DNA of 64,000 bases, from the NCBI GenBank assembly GCA_025989215.1, contig JAPDNP010000003.1, positions 62,001-126,000 of the forward strand, given 5' to 3'. Below, in pieces: positions 30,578 through 46,705 of this stretch. A program made the translations under genes and the position numbers. The notes below the pieces were generated by a model. That model ran no database searches and was not told where the DNA came from. It saw nothing but the letters and a program-made list of their open reading frames with translations. The stretch comes from Neisseriaceae bacterium JH1-16 (GTDB taxonomy: Bacteria > Pseudomonadota > Gammaproteobacteria > Burkholderiales > Chromobacteriaceae). The first letter of the stretch is position 1. Each line of letters starts with the position of its first letter.

Positions 30578-31180
30578 TTACTTGCGCATGGCCTTTTCGG
30601 CCGGAGTCAGCGAGTCGATGAAGGCCTGACGCTGGAAGATGCGTTCGGCGTACTTCAGGATCGGCGCGGACGCCTTGCCCAGGTCGATGCCATAGTGCTC
30701 GAGGCGCCACATCAGCGGGGCGATCGCCACGTCGATCATCGAGAAGTCGTCGCCGAGCATGAACTTCTGCTTGGTGAAGATCGGCGCGATCATGGTCAGA
30801 CCTTCGCGGATCGCCTCGCGTGCCTTGTTGGCTTCCTTGCCGGTAGCGCCGCCTTCCAGCGTCTTCACGTGCACGAACAGCTCCTGCTCGAAGCGGAACA
30901 GGAACAGGCGAGCACGGGCGCGCATCACCGGATCGGCCGGCATCAGCTGCGGGTGCGGGAAACGCTCGTCGATGTACTCGTTGATGATGTTCGATTCGTG
31001 CAGGATCAGATCGCGCTCGACCAGTACCGGCACCTCGTTGTACGGGTTCATCACCGCGAGGTCTTCCGGCTTGTTGTGGATGTCGACGTCGATGATCTCG
31101 AAATCCATGCCCTTCTCGAACAGGACGATACGGCAGCGCTGGCTGAACGGGCAGGTAATCCCGGAGTACAAGGTCATCAT
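30578..31180 (-). CDS. sspA: Stringent starvation protein A
   Basis: SspA has a glutathione-transferase fold but binds RNA polymerase and affects stress and stationary-phase transcription. The 200-residue protein starts MMTLYSGITCPFSQRCRIVLFEKG and has the family motif NEVPVLVERDLILHESNIINEYIDERFPHP-like region near 48-77, the SspA surface PHP loop included. It is downstream of petABC but separated by a terminator. Confidence 0.95.
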   Translation of the reverse strand: MMTLYSGITCPFSQRCRIVLFEKGMDFEIIDVDIHNKPEDLAVMNPYNEVPVLVERDLILHESNIINEYIDERFPHPQLMPADPVMRARARLFLFRFEQELFVHVKTLEGGATGKEANKAREAIREGLTMIAPIFTKQKFMLGDDFSMIDVAIAPLMWRLEHYGIDLGKASAPILKYAERIFQRQAFIDSLTPAEKAMRK

Positions 31181-31344
31181 GGTGAAGTAGTTATCCCTGG
31201 AAATGGCAATCGTTTAACTGGCCGATTGTAGCATTAGCCGGGCCTTCATTGCCAGTTTTGCCCAGCAAACCCTTGACACACAAAGGGAATTCGCCATTCC
31301 AGACCAAGCCAGCGCCTCAGGGCCAGCGCCAAGGACCCAGACGC

Positions 31345-31370
31345 AAAAAAGGCGGGGAAACCCCGCCTTT
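31345..31370 (-). terminator. Terminator of petABC
   Basis: A GGCGGGG/CCCCGCC stem with AAA loop flanked by T-run on the minus strand, 21 bp after petC. Confidence 0.85.
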
Positions 31371-31390
31371 GCTTGTCTGGCACACCGTGC

Positions 31391-32158
31391 TCAGTGGATG
31401 TCGCGCCAGTATTCCCTTTTCAGGAAATAGGTCAACGGCAGCAGCAGCAGGCCGAGGAACATCAACACCACGTAGCCGATCTGGCGGCGGGTCACCTGGG
31501 CCGGTTCGCTCATATACACCAGATAGTTGGTCAGATCGGCCATGCGGCGATCGTAGTCGAGCGTATTGGCCTTGCCGTCGACCAGCTTGGTCAGGTTGCC
31601 GGCCTTCACCAGTTCGAGCTTCTTGACTTCGTGGCCCTCGGCATCCTTCTCGGTCTTCAGCACCTGGTCGCCCTGCAGCTCCCACAGCACGTGCGGCATC
31701 GCCACCTTGTCGAACACCAGGTTGTTCCAGCCGGTCGGACGGCTCGGATCGCGATAGAAGCTGCGCAGATAGGTGTACAGCCAGTCGGCACCGCGCGAAC
31801 GCGCGGTCAGCGACAGGTCAGGCGGAGTGTTGTCCAGCCAGACCTTGGCATCCTTCTTGTTCATCGCAATGTTCATCTGGTCGCCGATCTTGGCGCCATC
31901 CGGCAGCAGATTATCCTTGACCTGCTGCTCGGACAGGCCGATGTCGAGCAGACGGTTGTAACGCATCATGCTCGCCGAGTGGCAGGACAGGCAGTAGTTC
32001 AGGAAGGTCTGCGCACCGCGCTGCAGGCTCTCGGTGTCCTGGATGTCAATCGGCGCCTTGTCCAGCGCCGGGCCTTCCTCCGCCGCGTGCGCTGCCAGCG
32101 GCAGCATCAGCACGACGGCGGCGAGCAGATGACGAATCTTGGTTTTCATATCGGTCAT
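31391..32158 (-). CDS. petC: Ubiquinol-cytochrome c reductase, cytochrome c1
   Basis: Cytochrome c1 takes electrons from the Rieske centre and gives them to cytochrome c. The 255-residue precursor has a signal peptide (about 1-26), the heme motif CLSCH (Cys56, Cys59, His60), the likely Met ligand in VAMPHVLWEL, and a C-terminal anchor (about 228-246, IGYVVLMFLGLLLLPLTYFL). It is the third gene of petABC. Confidence 0.95.
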   Translation of the reverse strand: MTDMKTKIRHLLAAVVLMLPLAAHAAEEGPALDKAPIDIQDTESLQRGAQTFLNYCLSCHSASMMRYNRLLDIGLSEQQVKDNLLPDGAKIGDQMNIAMNKKDAKVWLDNTPPDLSLTARSRGADWLYTYLRSFYRDPSRPTGWNNLVFDKVAMPHVLWELQGDQVLKTEKDAEGHEVKKLELVKAGNLTKLVDGKANTLDYDRRMADLTNYLVYMSEPAQVTRRQIGYVVLMFLGLLLLPLTYFLKREYWRDIH

Positions 32159-32166
32159 CCCCTTGG

Positions 32167-33513
32167 TTACACGAGCTTGGCGAACAGCGTCGCACCGATC
32201 ACGGTCACCGCGACCAGGATCAGGAACACGATCTGGCGGCGGCTATTGGTGTCGGTCACACGCTCCGGCACCGGCGTGCTGCCGACGTCGTTCTTGGTGT
32301 AGAACGGCATGCCGAAGAAGAACGCGAAGTAGATCACCGAGAAGATCTGCGAGATCAGCGTGCGGCCGGCAGTCGGCGGCAGCGCGCCGAGGATACCCAG
32401 GCCGATGAAGCTGATGATGAACAAGGTCAGCATGATCTTGAACTTCGGGCCGCGGTAGCGAATCGACTTCACCGGCGACTTGTCTAGCCACGGCAGCAGC
32501 GCGATCAGCACCACGGCGGCGCCCATGCCCAGCACACCCCATACTTGGGTGCCGAGGAAGGACGGAATCGCGCGCAGAATCGCGTAGAACGGCGTGAAGT
32601 ACCATACCGGCGCAATGTGCGGCGGGGTCTTCAGCGGGTCTGCCGGATCGAAGTTCGGGTGCTCCAGGAAGAAGCCGCCCATTTCCGGTGCGAAGAACAC
32701 GATCGCCGAGAACACCACTAGGAACACCGCGACACCGAAGATGTCCTTCACGGTGTAGTACGGATGGAACGGGATGCCGTCGAGCGGGATGCCGGTCGCC
32801 GGATCCTTGTTCTTCTTGATCTCGACGCCGTCCGGGTTGTTCGAGCCGACTTCGTGCAGCGCCACCAGGTGGGCGACCACCAACGCCAGCAGCACCAGCG
32901 GCACGGCGATCACGTGCAGCGCGAAGAAGCGGTTCAGCGTGGCATCGGACACCACGAAATCACCACGGATCCACACCGACAGGTCCGGGCCGATCACCGG
33001 GATCGAACCAAACAGGTTCACGATCACCTGCGCGCCCCAGAACGACATCTGTCCCCACGGCAGCAGGTAGCCCATGAATGCCTCGGCCATCAGGCACAGG
33101 AAGATCAGCGAGCCGAACACCCAGATCAGTTCGCGCGGCTGCTTGTACGAGCCGTAGATCAGGCCGCGGAACATGTGCAGGTAGACCACGACGAAGAACA
33201 TCGAGGCACCGGTCGAGTGCATGTAACGGATGATCCAGCCACCCGCCACGTCGCGCATGATGTATTCGACCGACGCGAACGCCACCGGCAGGCCGGCGCC
33301 GTTGAGCGTGCCGTCTGGCTTGTAGTTCATCGTCAGGAAGATGCCGGTGACGATCTGGATCACCAGGACCAGCATCGCCAGACTGCCGAAGAAGTACCAG
33401 AAGTTGAAGTTCTTCGGTGCGTAGTACTCGGTGATGTGCGCCTTCAACGTGGATGTCAGCGGGAAGCGCTCGTCGATCCAGTTGAGAATGGTTTGTCCTT
33501 TGCTGCTGCTCAT
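32167..33513 (-). CDS. petB: Ubiquinol-cytochrome c reductase, cytochrome b
   Basis: Cytochrome b holds the two b hemes and the quinol sites of complex III. The 448-residue protein has about eight to nine membrane helices, the GGWIIRYMHSTGASMFF and FALHVIAVPLVLL helices that hold the heme His ligands, and the quinol-oxidation PEWY-type loop seen as the APVWYF segment. It is transcribed with petA (18-bp gap) and petC (8-bp gap). Confidence 0.96.
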   Translation of the reverse strand: MSSSKGQTILNWIDERFPLTSTLKAHITEYYAPKNFNFWYFFGSLAMLVLVIQIVTGIFLTMNYKPDGTLNGAGLPVAFASVEYIMRDVAGGWIIRYMHSTGASMFFVVVYLHMFRGLIYGSYKQPRELIWVFGSLIFLCLMAEAFMGYLLPWGQMSFWGAQVIVNLFGSIPVIGPDLSVWIRGDFVVSDATLNRFFALHVIAVPLVLLALVVAHLVALHEVGSNNPDGVEIKKNKDPATGIPLDGIPFHPYYTVKDIFGVAVFLVVFSAIVFFAPEMGGFFLEHPNFDPADPLKTPPHIAPVWYFTPFYAILRAIPSFLGTQVWGVLGMGAAVVLIALLPWLDKSPVKSIRYRGPKFKIMLTLFIISFIGLGILGALPPTAGRTLISQIFSVIYFAFFFGMPFYTKNDVGSTPVPERVTDTNSRRQIVFLILVAVTVIGATLFAKLV

Positions 33514-33531
33514 TGAGTTCGCCCTCAGCCT

Positions 33532-34116
33532 TTATTTGTCTTCGCCGATCAGCAGACGCGAGTCCGACAGATACTTGTGCGGCGGGATTTCAAGGTTCTT
33601 CGGAGCCGGCACGCCCTGGAACACGCGGGCAGCCAGGTCGAACTTGGAGCCATGACACGGGCAGTAGAAACCACCCAGCCACTGCGGACCGAGATCCGCC
33701 GGTGCGATGTCCGGGCGGAAGGTCGGCGAACAGCCCAGGTGGGTACAGATGCCGACTGCGACCAACATTTCCGGCTTGATCGAACGAGTCTCGTTCTGGC
33801 AATACTTGGGCTGCTGATCCACCTCGGACTTCGGATCAACCAGACGGTCGTCGTTTTTCGGCAGGTTCTTCACCTGCTCCGGGGTGCGGTTGAGCAGCCA
33901 TACCGGTTTGCCGCGCCATTCCACGTTGATCTTCTGACCCGGCTCGATCTTGCTGATGTCGACCTCCACCGGAGCCCCGGCCGCCTTGGCCCGCTCCGAA
34001 GGGAAGAAGCTCATCAGAAACGGCGTCGCCACACCAGCCACGGCTACACCTCCGACCGCGCTGGTTGCCACCGTCAGAAACCGGCGGCGTCCCGTATCCA
34101 CTTGCTTTTCAGTCAT
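33532..34116 (-). CDS. petA: Ubiquinol-cytochrome c reductase, Rieske iron-sulfur subunit
   Basis: The Rieske subunit carries the [2Fe-2S] centre that oxidises quinol. In the 194-residue protein the ligands are in CTHLGC (Cys124, His126, with disulfide Cys129) and CPCHGS (Cys152, Cys154, His155). The N-terminus is a Tat signal-anchor (RRRFLT at 10-15, then one membrane helix). First gene of the petABC operon. Confidence 0.96.
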   Translation of the reverse strand: MTEKQVDTGRRRFLTVATSAVGGVAVAGVATPFLMSFFPSERAKAAGAPVEVDISKIEPGQKINVEWRGKPVWLLNRTPEQVKNLPKNDDRLVDPKSEVDQQPKYCQNETRSIKPEMLVAVGICTHLGCSPTFRPDIAPADLGPQWLGGFYCPCHGSKFDLAARVFQGVPAPKNLEIPPHKYLSDSRLLIGEDK

Positions 34117-34161
34117 TTTCAGTCATCCCTAAACTTGGCAACCGAGCATATAAACCGTGCA

Positions 34162-34191
34162 ATTTTACCCGATTAACAGTGTGGACTTGAA
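34162..34191 (-). promoter_or_regulatory. Possible sigma-70 promoter of petABC
   Basis: Minus strand TTCAAG and TAAAAT with an 18-bp spacer lie about 45-75 bp upstream of the petA start. The match is moderate. Confidence 0.4.
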
Positions 34192-34235
34192 GATGTTATC
34201 TAAATAAAGTGCCCAGCCGAACAGAAACCCATGTT

Positions 34236-34982
34236 TTAAACGGGGTTTTTCAGTTCGGCATGGTTCACGTCCAGTCCTGTTTCTTGTGCCAGCCAGTCGC
34301 CAAGCGCCCTCACCCCATAGCGTTCGGTCGCGTGGTGGCCTGCGGCGAGAAACACCACACCGCTTTCCTCGGCAATATGATAGTTCTGCTCGGACACCTC
34401 GCCGGTGATAAAGGCATCAGCGCCCAGCGCGATCGCCTGCTCGAAATAGCCCTGCGCCCCACCGGTGCACCAGCACACCCGCTCGATGCGCCGTGCCGGA
34501 TCGCCCAGCAACAGCGGCGGCCGCGCCAAGGCCACATCGACCTGCTCGGTCAGACTCTGTGCGGTGGTCGGCACAGTGCAGCGCCCATACCACAGCAAGC
34601 CCTGCTCGCCGGTCTGGCCTTCGACGATCAGCCCGAGCCGTTCGGCCAACGTCGCGTTGTTGCCGAGCGTCGGGTGCGCATCCAGCGGCAGGTGGTAGGC
34701 GATCAGACTGATGTCGTGTTCGAGCAGCGCCTTCAGCCGTGCCCGCTTGATACCCACAATGCGAGCGTCCTCGTTCTTCCAGAAATAGCCATGATGAACC
34801 AGGATTGCGTCAGCACCCTCGGCGATCGCTGCGTCGATCAACGCCTGCGAGGCGGTGGTGCCGGTGAGCACCTTCTTCACCTCGGCGCGTCCCTCCACCT
34901 GCAGGCCGTTCGGTGCATAGTCCTTGAAACGCCAGGGTTCGAGCTGGGCGTCGAGCAGCCGGATCAGTTCGGTCAGTTGCAT
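34236..34982 (-). CDS. NIF3-like dinuclear metal protein (YbgI family)
   Basis: The 248-residue protein belongs to the NIF3/YbgI family, hexameric proteins with a two-metal centre and unclear activity (annotated in databases as GTP cyclohydrolase I type 2 homologue, which is not proven). The metal ligands are visible: VHHGYFW at about 62-68, AYHLPLDAH, and the C-terminal AGHHATERYG. It is upstream of petA on the same strand, with about 120 bp between. Confidence 0.9.
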   Translation of the reverse strand: MQLTELIRLLDAQLEPWRFKDYAPNGLQVEGRAEVKKVLTGTTASQALIDAAIAEGADAILVHHGYFWKNEDARIVGIKRARLKALLEHDISLIAYHLPLDAHPTLGNNATLAERLGLIVEGQTGEQGLLWYGRCTVPTTAQSLTEQVDVALARPPLLLGDPARRIERVCWCTGGAQGYFEQAIALGADAFITGEVSEQNYHIAEESGVVFLAAGHHATERYGVRALGDWLAQETGLDVNHAELKNPV

Positions 34983-35033
34983 GGTCTATTCCTTGTCGCG
35001 ATGGGCGCATTGTCGCACGCACCGCGCCGGCAT

Positions 35034-35066
35034 GAAAAAACCCCGCGGAAATCCGCGGGGTTTTTG
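35034..35066 (-). terminator. Terminator of groESL
   Basis: A CCCCGCGGA/TCCGCGGGG stem flanked by A6 and T5. A GTTGGCCGAAC copy (35075-35085) sits between it and the groEL stop. Confidence 0.85.
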
Positions 35067-35092
35067 GTCGGCGGGTTGGCCGAACGGCTTGA

Positions 35093-36787
<1,695 letters not shown>

Positions 36788-37075
36788 TTATTCCACGATG
36801 CCCATCACGTCTTCTTCGCGCATCACCAGTACTTCGTCGCCGTCGATCTTGACGGTCTGGCCCGAGTACTTGCCGAAGATCACCTTGTCGCCCACTTTCA
36901 GGTCGAGCGCGCGGCGTTCACCGTTTTCCAGGATCTTGCCGTTGCCGACGGCGAGCACTTGGCCCATGTCCGGCTTTTCAGCGGCGGCGCCGGGAAGAAC
37001 GATGCCGGAAGCGGTTTTTTCTTCAGCTTCCAGACGCTTGATAACCACGCGGTCATGCAAAGGACGAATTGCCAT
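36788..37075 (-). CDS. groES: Co-chaperonin GroES
   Basis: GroES caps the GroEL ring. The 95-residue protein starts [16 protein letters not shown] and has the mobile loop [17 protein letters not shown]. The ATG at 37075 is preceded by GGAGA and is the family start; an upstream in-frame ATG four codons earlier is less likely. A CIRCE operator and promoter are upstream. Confidence 0.97.
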   Translation of the reverse strand: MAIRPLHDRVVIKRLEAEEKTASGIVLPGAAAEKPDMGQVLAVGNGKILENGERRALDLKVGDKVIFGKYSGQTVKIDGDEVLVMREEDVMGIVE

Positions 37076-37144
37076 TGATCTCTCCAAATAAGCGTTGGCG
37101 TTGAGAATGAAAGCTCAATCAAATCAGCGGATTGACCGGGTGCT

Positions 37145-37171
37145 TTAGCACTCTACGGTATCGAGTGCTAA
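37145..37171. promoter_or_regulatory. CIRCE operator (HrcA-binding site) of groESL
   Basis: TTAGCACTC, nine bases, GAGTGCTAA: a perfect match to the CIRCE consensus. It begins right where the -10 box of the promoter at 37171-37199 ends, so HrcA would block transcription directly. hrcA is not in the window. Confidence 0.95.
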
Positions 37172-37199
37172 TAATAGGGACGACCCGGAAGGTTTTCAA
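37171..37199 (-). promoter_or_regulatory. groESL promoter (sigma-70, overlapping sigma-32-like)
   Basis: Minus strand TTGAAA and TATTAT are separated by 17 bp, the last base touching CIRCE. The same stretch reads CTTGAAA ... CCCTATTA, close to a heat-shock sigma-32 promoter. Confidence 0.65.
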
Positions 37200-37224
37200 G
37201 AGCCCAGCAGAGCACTGTCAAGCG

Positions 37225-37252
37225 AGGTGGGGCGAAGCCAACCGATTTCAAG
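37225..37252 (-). promoter_or_regulatory. Second, sigma-32-like groESL promoter
   Basis: Minus strand CTTGAA and CCCCACCT with 14 bp between them match the heat-shock sigma factor consensus (CTTGAA...CCCCATNT) well. It is about 50 bp upstream of the first promoter. Confidence 0.5.
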
Positions 37253-37271
37253 CGAACAGGAGACAAGATGC

Positions 37272-37295
37272 AAACAGCCGGCACGAGGCCGGCTG
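37272..37295 (-). terminator. Hairpin, probable terminator of the WecA-like gene
   Basis: An 8-bp CAGCCGGC stem with a 5-nt loop and short T-run on the minus strand, about 15 bp past the stop codon. Confidence 0.5.
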
Positions 37296-37311
37296 CTAGA
37301 CGATCAATGCA

Positions 37312-38415
37312 TCAATGTTTGCGACACTTCCGCAACACCAGCCAGGCAGGTGTCTGGAAGCGGATGATCATCCGGTAGAGCCCGACATAGGCAAGCACGA
37401 ACAACGTGGTGAAGCCGAGCAAGGCGATGGTGTTGTCCCAGAACAGCATCGCGGGCACCACCGCCAACGAGGTCAGCACCCAGAGGTAGGGCGAGGTCAG
37501 ACTGTTGCGGTTGGTCAGGTGGCGCGCCTCGCGCGAACCGACCATCCAGCGCACCAAGCGCTTGTAGACCATCTGATGCAAGTGCAGCGCATCGGGGTAG
37601 CCAACCGAACGACCCTGCAGGAATTTTCGGCGATAGATCGAGAACAGCGTCTCGAACACGGGGTAGATCACCAGCAACAGTGGGAACCACGGTGAAACCT
37701 GCGGATGGCGCGCCACCAGCAGCACCGAGATTTCGGCGATCAAGAAGCCAATCAGATAAGCGCCGCCGTCGCCGGCAAAGATCAGGCCTCTCGGAAAGTT
37801 CCACAGCAGGAAGCCCACCACACCGCCGGCAGCTGCCAAACTGAGTCCAAGCAGCGAAGTATCGCCGACCTTGAAACTGACATAGGCGAGAGCCAGGAAG
37901 ATGAAGATCGATACCATACCGGCCAAGCCATTGTAGCCATCGATGATATTGATCGCATGCGCGACCCCGCCCACTGCCACGATGGTAAACAGCAAGGACA
38001 GGAACCAGTAACGCTCCAGGACAGTATCGAGCCCTGGAATCGCCAGGCGATTCAAGCCCGCCTTCAACAACCAGAAACCGAGCAGAGCCGCGACAAAGGT
38101 TGCCAACAAGCGAGGCAATGGCCCGATGCGCTTGGTGACGTCCTCGGTCAATCCCGCGAGATAAGCCGGCAGCGAGGAAGCCAATAGCAACCACATCTCG
38201 ATATTCGGCCACTTAAAGCTGGCCACGCAGGCGCCCGCCATAATTCCGGCCATCACCGGCACGCCACCGATACGCGGCACGGGTGTCGCATGAAATTTCT
38301 GCACACCATCCAAGTCGTGATCGGCGGTGAACTTGGCATGCACGTGCTGGAAGCGAATGATCAGCACACCCATGAGGAAAGAGGCCAGCAACGCACCAAA
38401 CACAATCATCAACAT
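37312..38415 (-). CDS. MraY/WecA-family glycosyl-1-phosphate transferase
   Basis: The 367-residue integral membrane protein has about ten helices and the family motifs: FHATPVPRIGGVPVMAG near 41-57, NIIDGYNGLAGM near 156-167, NFPRGLIFAGDGGAYLIGF near 207-225 and HLHQMVYKRLV near 274-284. In the first catalytic motif the usual Asp-Asp reads Glu-Asp (LTEDVTK), as in the wider WecA/WbpL group. It should transfer a sugar-1-phosphate from a UDP-sugar to undecaprenyl phosphate to begin a surface polysaccharide. It stands alone here; no partner glycosyltransferases are seen. Confidence 0.85.
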   Translation of the reverse strand: MLMIVFGALLASFLMGVLIIRFQHVHAKFTADHDLDGVQKFHATPVPRIGGVPVMAGIMAGACVASFKWPNIEMWLLLASSLPAYLAGLTEDVTKRIGPLPRLLATFVAALLGFWLLKAGLNRLAIPGLDTVLERYWFLSLLFTIVAVGGVAHAINIIDGYNGLAGMVSIFIFLALAYVSFKVGDTSLLGLSLAAAGGVVGFLLWNFPRGLIFAGDGGAYLIGFLIAEISVLLVARHPQVSPWFPLLLVIYPVFETLFSIYRRKFLQGRSVGYPDALHLHQMVYKRLVRWMVGSREARHLTNRNSLTSPYLWVLTSLAVVPAMLFWDNTIALLGFTTLFVLAYVGLYRMIIRFQTPAWLVLRKCRKH

Positions 38416-38529
38416 AAAAGCTATTTAGATCTTTTTGAGTAGACGCAGCCAGCCATTATGCCAGTCCCCGCCGCATGCCGACAGAATAGCTAGCGAATTA
38501 CCCCCATGAAGAGGCCTGTGCTAACCAAG

Positions 38530-38553
38530 AAAAAGCCCACGCTAAGGTGGGCT
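38530..38553 (-). terminator. Terminator of gltBD
   Basis: AGCCCAC/GTGGGCT stem, 6-nt loop, and T5 on the minus strand, about 33 bp after gltD. Confidence 0.75.
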
Positions 38554-38585
38554 CTCGATAGTAACGCACCAGCTTTACCGAGCGT

Positions 38586-40046
<1,461 letters not shown>

Positions 40047-40072
40047 TCATTGCTATCCTTGCCTGTACTTGG

Positions 40073-40102
40073 GGTTGGCCGAACACGACGGTTCGGCCAA
40101 CC
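40073..40102. repeat. Inverted pair of the TTGGCCGAA repeat between gltB and gltD
   Basis: GGTTGGCCGAAC, six bases, GTTCGGCCAACC form a perfect 12-bp hairpin. It is inside an operon, so if it acted as a terminator it would lower gltD relative to gltB; there is no T-run. Confidence 0.9.
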
Positions 40103-40116
40103 TGCGATCACGCGGC

Positions 40117-44562
<4,446 letters not shown>

Positions 44563-44600
44563 ACCTTCTACCTGCTGATTTTTGTGAAACGAATGATTCG

Positions 44601-44630
44601 ATTCTAAAGGGAAGGCAAGTTCAGCCGCAA
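44601..44630 (-). promoter_or_regulatory. Possible sigma-70 promoter of gltBD
   Basis: Minus strand TTGCGG and TAGAAT with an 18-bp spacer, about 35-65 bp upstream of the gltB start. The rest of the 276-bp gap to 44838 is AT-rich for this genome and shows no gene. Confidence 0.4.
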
Positions 44631-44838
44631 CCGCTTTTTGTGCGTCGCATTACCCTATTAAAAACAAGCATTTGCGCGCATTTTTTGCCGAAATTATCGA
44701 AATTTCTTAGACTTTTTTGACGGTTTTATTTCCATTTTTCCGACATTGAGATTCGAAAACACGACCCACCGGAAAATCTTTCCAAACTATCCAATCCACT
44801 GAAAACGATCTCACTTCGTTCATTGCCAGACAATATAC

Positions 44839-46335
44839 ATGCAGAAGACAGAGCTAGCCTCGCCCCGCCACGAGCTGATCCGTCAACTGGCCGATCAGGC
44901 ATTTTCGCGATCGGCCGGCGCGCCACTGGTATCAGGCAATCGCATCGAACTGCTGTTCGACAGCACCGAGAACTTTCCGGCCTGGGAGGCGGCGATCGCG
45001 GCCGCCGAGCACTCGGTGCTGATCGAAATGTATATCTTCGCCAATAATCCGTTCGGGCGGCGGTTGCGCGATCTGTTGGCCGAACGCGCCGCAGCCGGCG
45101 TACAGGTGAAATTGCTGTACGACTGGCTGGGCTCGTGGAAGGAGCATCTGTCCGGCTTCTTCAAGCCCATCGTCGCAGCCGGAGGAGAGGTGCGGGCGTT
45201 CAACCCGCCGTCGCTGGCCGGCGGCCTGAGCCTGCTCGGTCGCGACCACCGCAAGCTGATCCTGGTCGACGGGCGCGAGGCCTTCGTCGCCGGACTGTGC
45301 GCGTCCAGCGCCTGGGAAGGCGATGCGGCGCGACAGCGTCCGCCATGGCGCGATACCGGCGTGCGCTTCAGCGGCCCGCTGGTGGCCGATGCGGTCGAGG
45401 CATTCGCCGACAGTTGGGCGACCTGCGGCGCGGCGCTGCCGGACGACTGGCTGCACCAAGTACCGGCCGAGGCAGGCCAGGTGGCGGCGCGCTTGATCGC
45501 CACCACGCCGGCCACCGCCAACGTGATGCGGCTGGACCTGATGATCGCCAGCTTCGCCCGGCGCACCCTGTGGTTGACCGATGCCTACTTCATCGGCACC
45601 GGCACCTATCTGTCCGCGCTGCAGAACGCGGCGCGCGACGGCGTCGACGTGCGCCTGTTGGTACCGCGCTCCAGCGACATCGGCTGGATCGCCACCGTTT
45701 CGCGCACGCTGTACCGGCCGCTGCTGGAAGCCGGCGTGCGGGTGTTCGAGTGGAACGGGCCGATGATCCACGCCAAGACCGCGGTGGCGGACGGACGCTG
45801 GGCGCGGATCGGCTCGACCAACCTGAACGTGTCGAGCTGGCTTGCCAACCGCGAGATCGACGTGGCGATCGAGGACGAGGTATTGGCCGGCCAGTTGGCC
45901 GAACAGTTTCTGAAGGACTTGCAGAACGCCACCGAGGTGGTGCTGGGTGGGCCGCACCAGCGCCCGATGCTGACGCGGCGGCGCCCGCGCGATGTGCTGC
46001 TGCCGATCTCGCCGCGCGGCTCGGCGGTGGCCGGCGCCTCGGCCGCTGCGCGTCAGGCGGCGCGGATCAGCGACGCGGTCGGCGCGGTGGTGCGCGGCAG
46101 CCGCAGCGTCGACGCGAGCGAAGCCTCGTCGTTTCTGACCATCGGCTTGTCGCTGCTGGCGCTGGCGCTGGCGATCGGCTTCTTCCCCTATCTGGTTGCG
46201 GTGCCGCTGGTACTGGTGCTGGTGCTGACCGGAGGGGCGGTGACGGTGAAGGCGCTGGGCCTCTACCGGGCGCGGCGGCGCAAAAAACAACAGGCAACGC
46301 AGTTGGCCGCACCGGCAAACCCGCAGGACGAATGA
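44839..46335 (+). CDS. Phospholipase D-family protein, cardiolipin synthase type (ClsB-like)
   Basis: The 498-residue protein has two HxKx4D motifs: His137-Lys139-Asp144 (HRKLILVDG) and His311-Lys313-Asp318 (MIHAKTAVADG), the pair needed for phosphatidyl transfer. Unusually for ClsB, residues about 425-470 form two membrane segments at the C-terminus, after a basic linker (about 385-420), rather than at the N-terminus. The product may join two phosphatidylglycerols, or a phosphatidylglycerol and another lipid. Two repeat words encode LLAER and QLAEQ. The start at 44839 gives the best family start but has no strong ribosome site. Confidence 0.8.
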   Translation: MQKTELASPRHELIRQLADQAFSRSAGAPLVSGNRIELLFDSTENFPAWEAAIAAAEHSVLIEMYIFANNPFGRRLRDLLAERAAAGVQVKLLYDWLGSWKEHLSGFFKPIVAAGGEVRAFNPPSLAGGLSLLGRDHRKLILVDGREAFVAGLCASSAWEGDAARQRPPWRDTGVRFSGPLVADAVEAFADSWATCGAALPDDWLHQVPAEAGQVAARLIATTPATANVMRLDLMIASFARRTLWLTDAYFIGTGTYLSALQNAARDGVDVRLLVPRSSDIGWIATVSRTLYRPLLEAGVRVFEWNGPMIHAKTAVADGRWARIGSTNLNVSSWLANREIDVAIEDEVLAGQLAEQFLKDLQNATEVVLGGPHQRPMLTRRRPRDVLLPISPRGSAVAGASAAARQAARISDAVGAVVRGSRSVDASEASSFLTIGLSLLALALAIGFFPYLVAVPLVLVLVLTGGAVTVKALGLYRARRRKKQQATQLAAPANPQDE

Positions 46336-46705
46336 TCACAATATCCGATTAAAAATCATACGGTTACCAAACACGCTGATCGCATATATCGCCAGCCGGT
46401 TTCCCTGCGACAACGTTCGTGCCGGACGCATCGCACGCCACCCGGCGCCGGAACACACTTTGTAACGCAATCCGACAACAATAGCCCCGACAAAACGGCT
46501 ACACTACGCGCCGTTTTTTCCGGGTAGTTCCAGGCCGGCTGGCGGACGGTTGCCGAATCGGGCCCGGGGACAGGCTGAGACTCAGTCCGCTCCTCGCAGG
46601 TACCACGCATCCAGTACGCACCGCGGCGCAAAGCGCCCCCTCCCCAGCGCCCCAAGGCAGGTGTTTCCTTGCCCCTCGCGCACCGAGACAGTTAAGGACT
46701 CAGGT
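46336..46705 (+). other. 370-bp gap with long leader of the decarboxylase gene
   Basis: No gene is seen. The first third is AT-rich with TACACT near 46500 as a possible -10 box. The last 200 bases are very GC-rich and can fold: GCGGAC at about 46536 pairs with GTCCGC at about 46586, and GGCGC-AAA-GCGCC forms a local hairpin near 46625. This suggests a structured 5' leader, but I cannot match it to a known riboswitch class. Confidence 0.4.

Noticed and set aside
46560-46600. CTGAGA sequence in a GC-rich leader, thought of as a TPP riboswitch
   Set aside because: The rest of the TPP element (the ACCTGATCTGG region and its partner stem) is missing, and the gene is not thiamine-linked.
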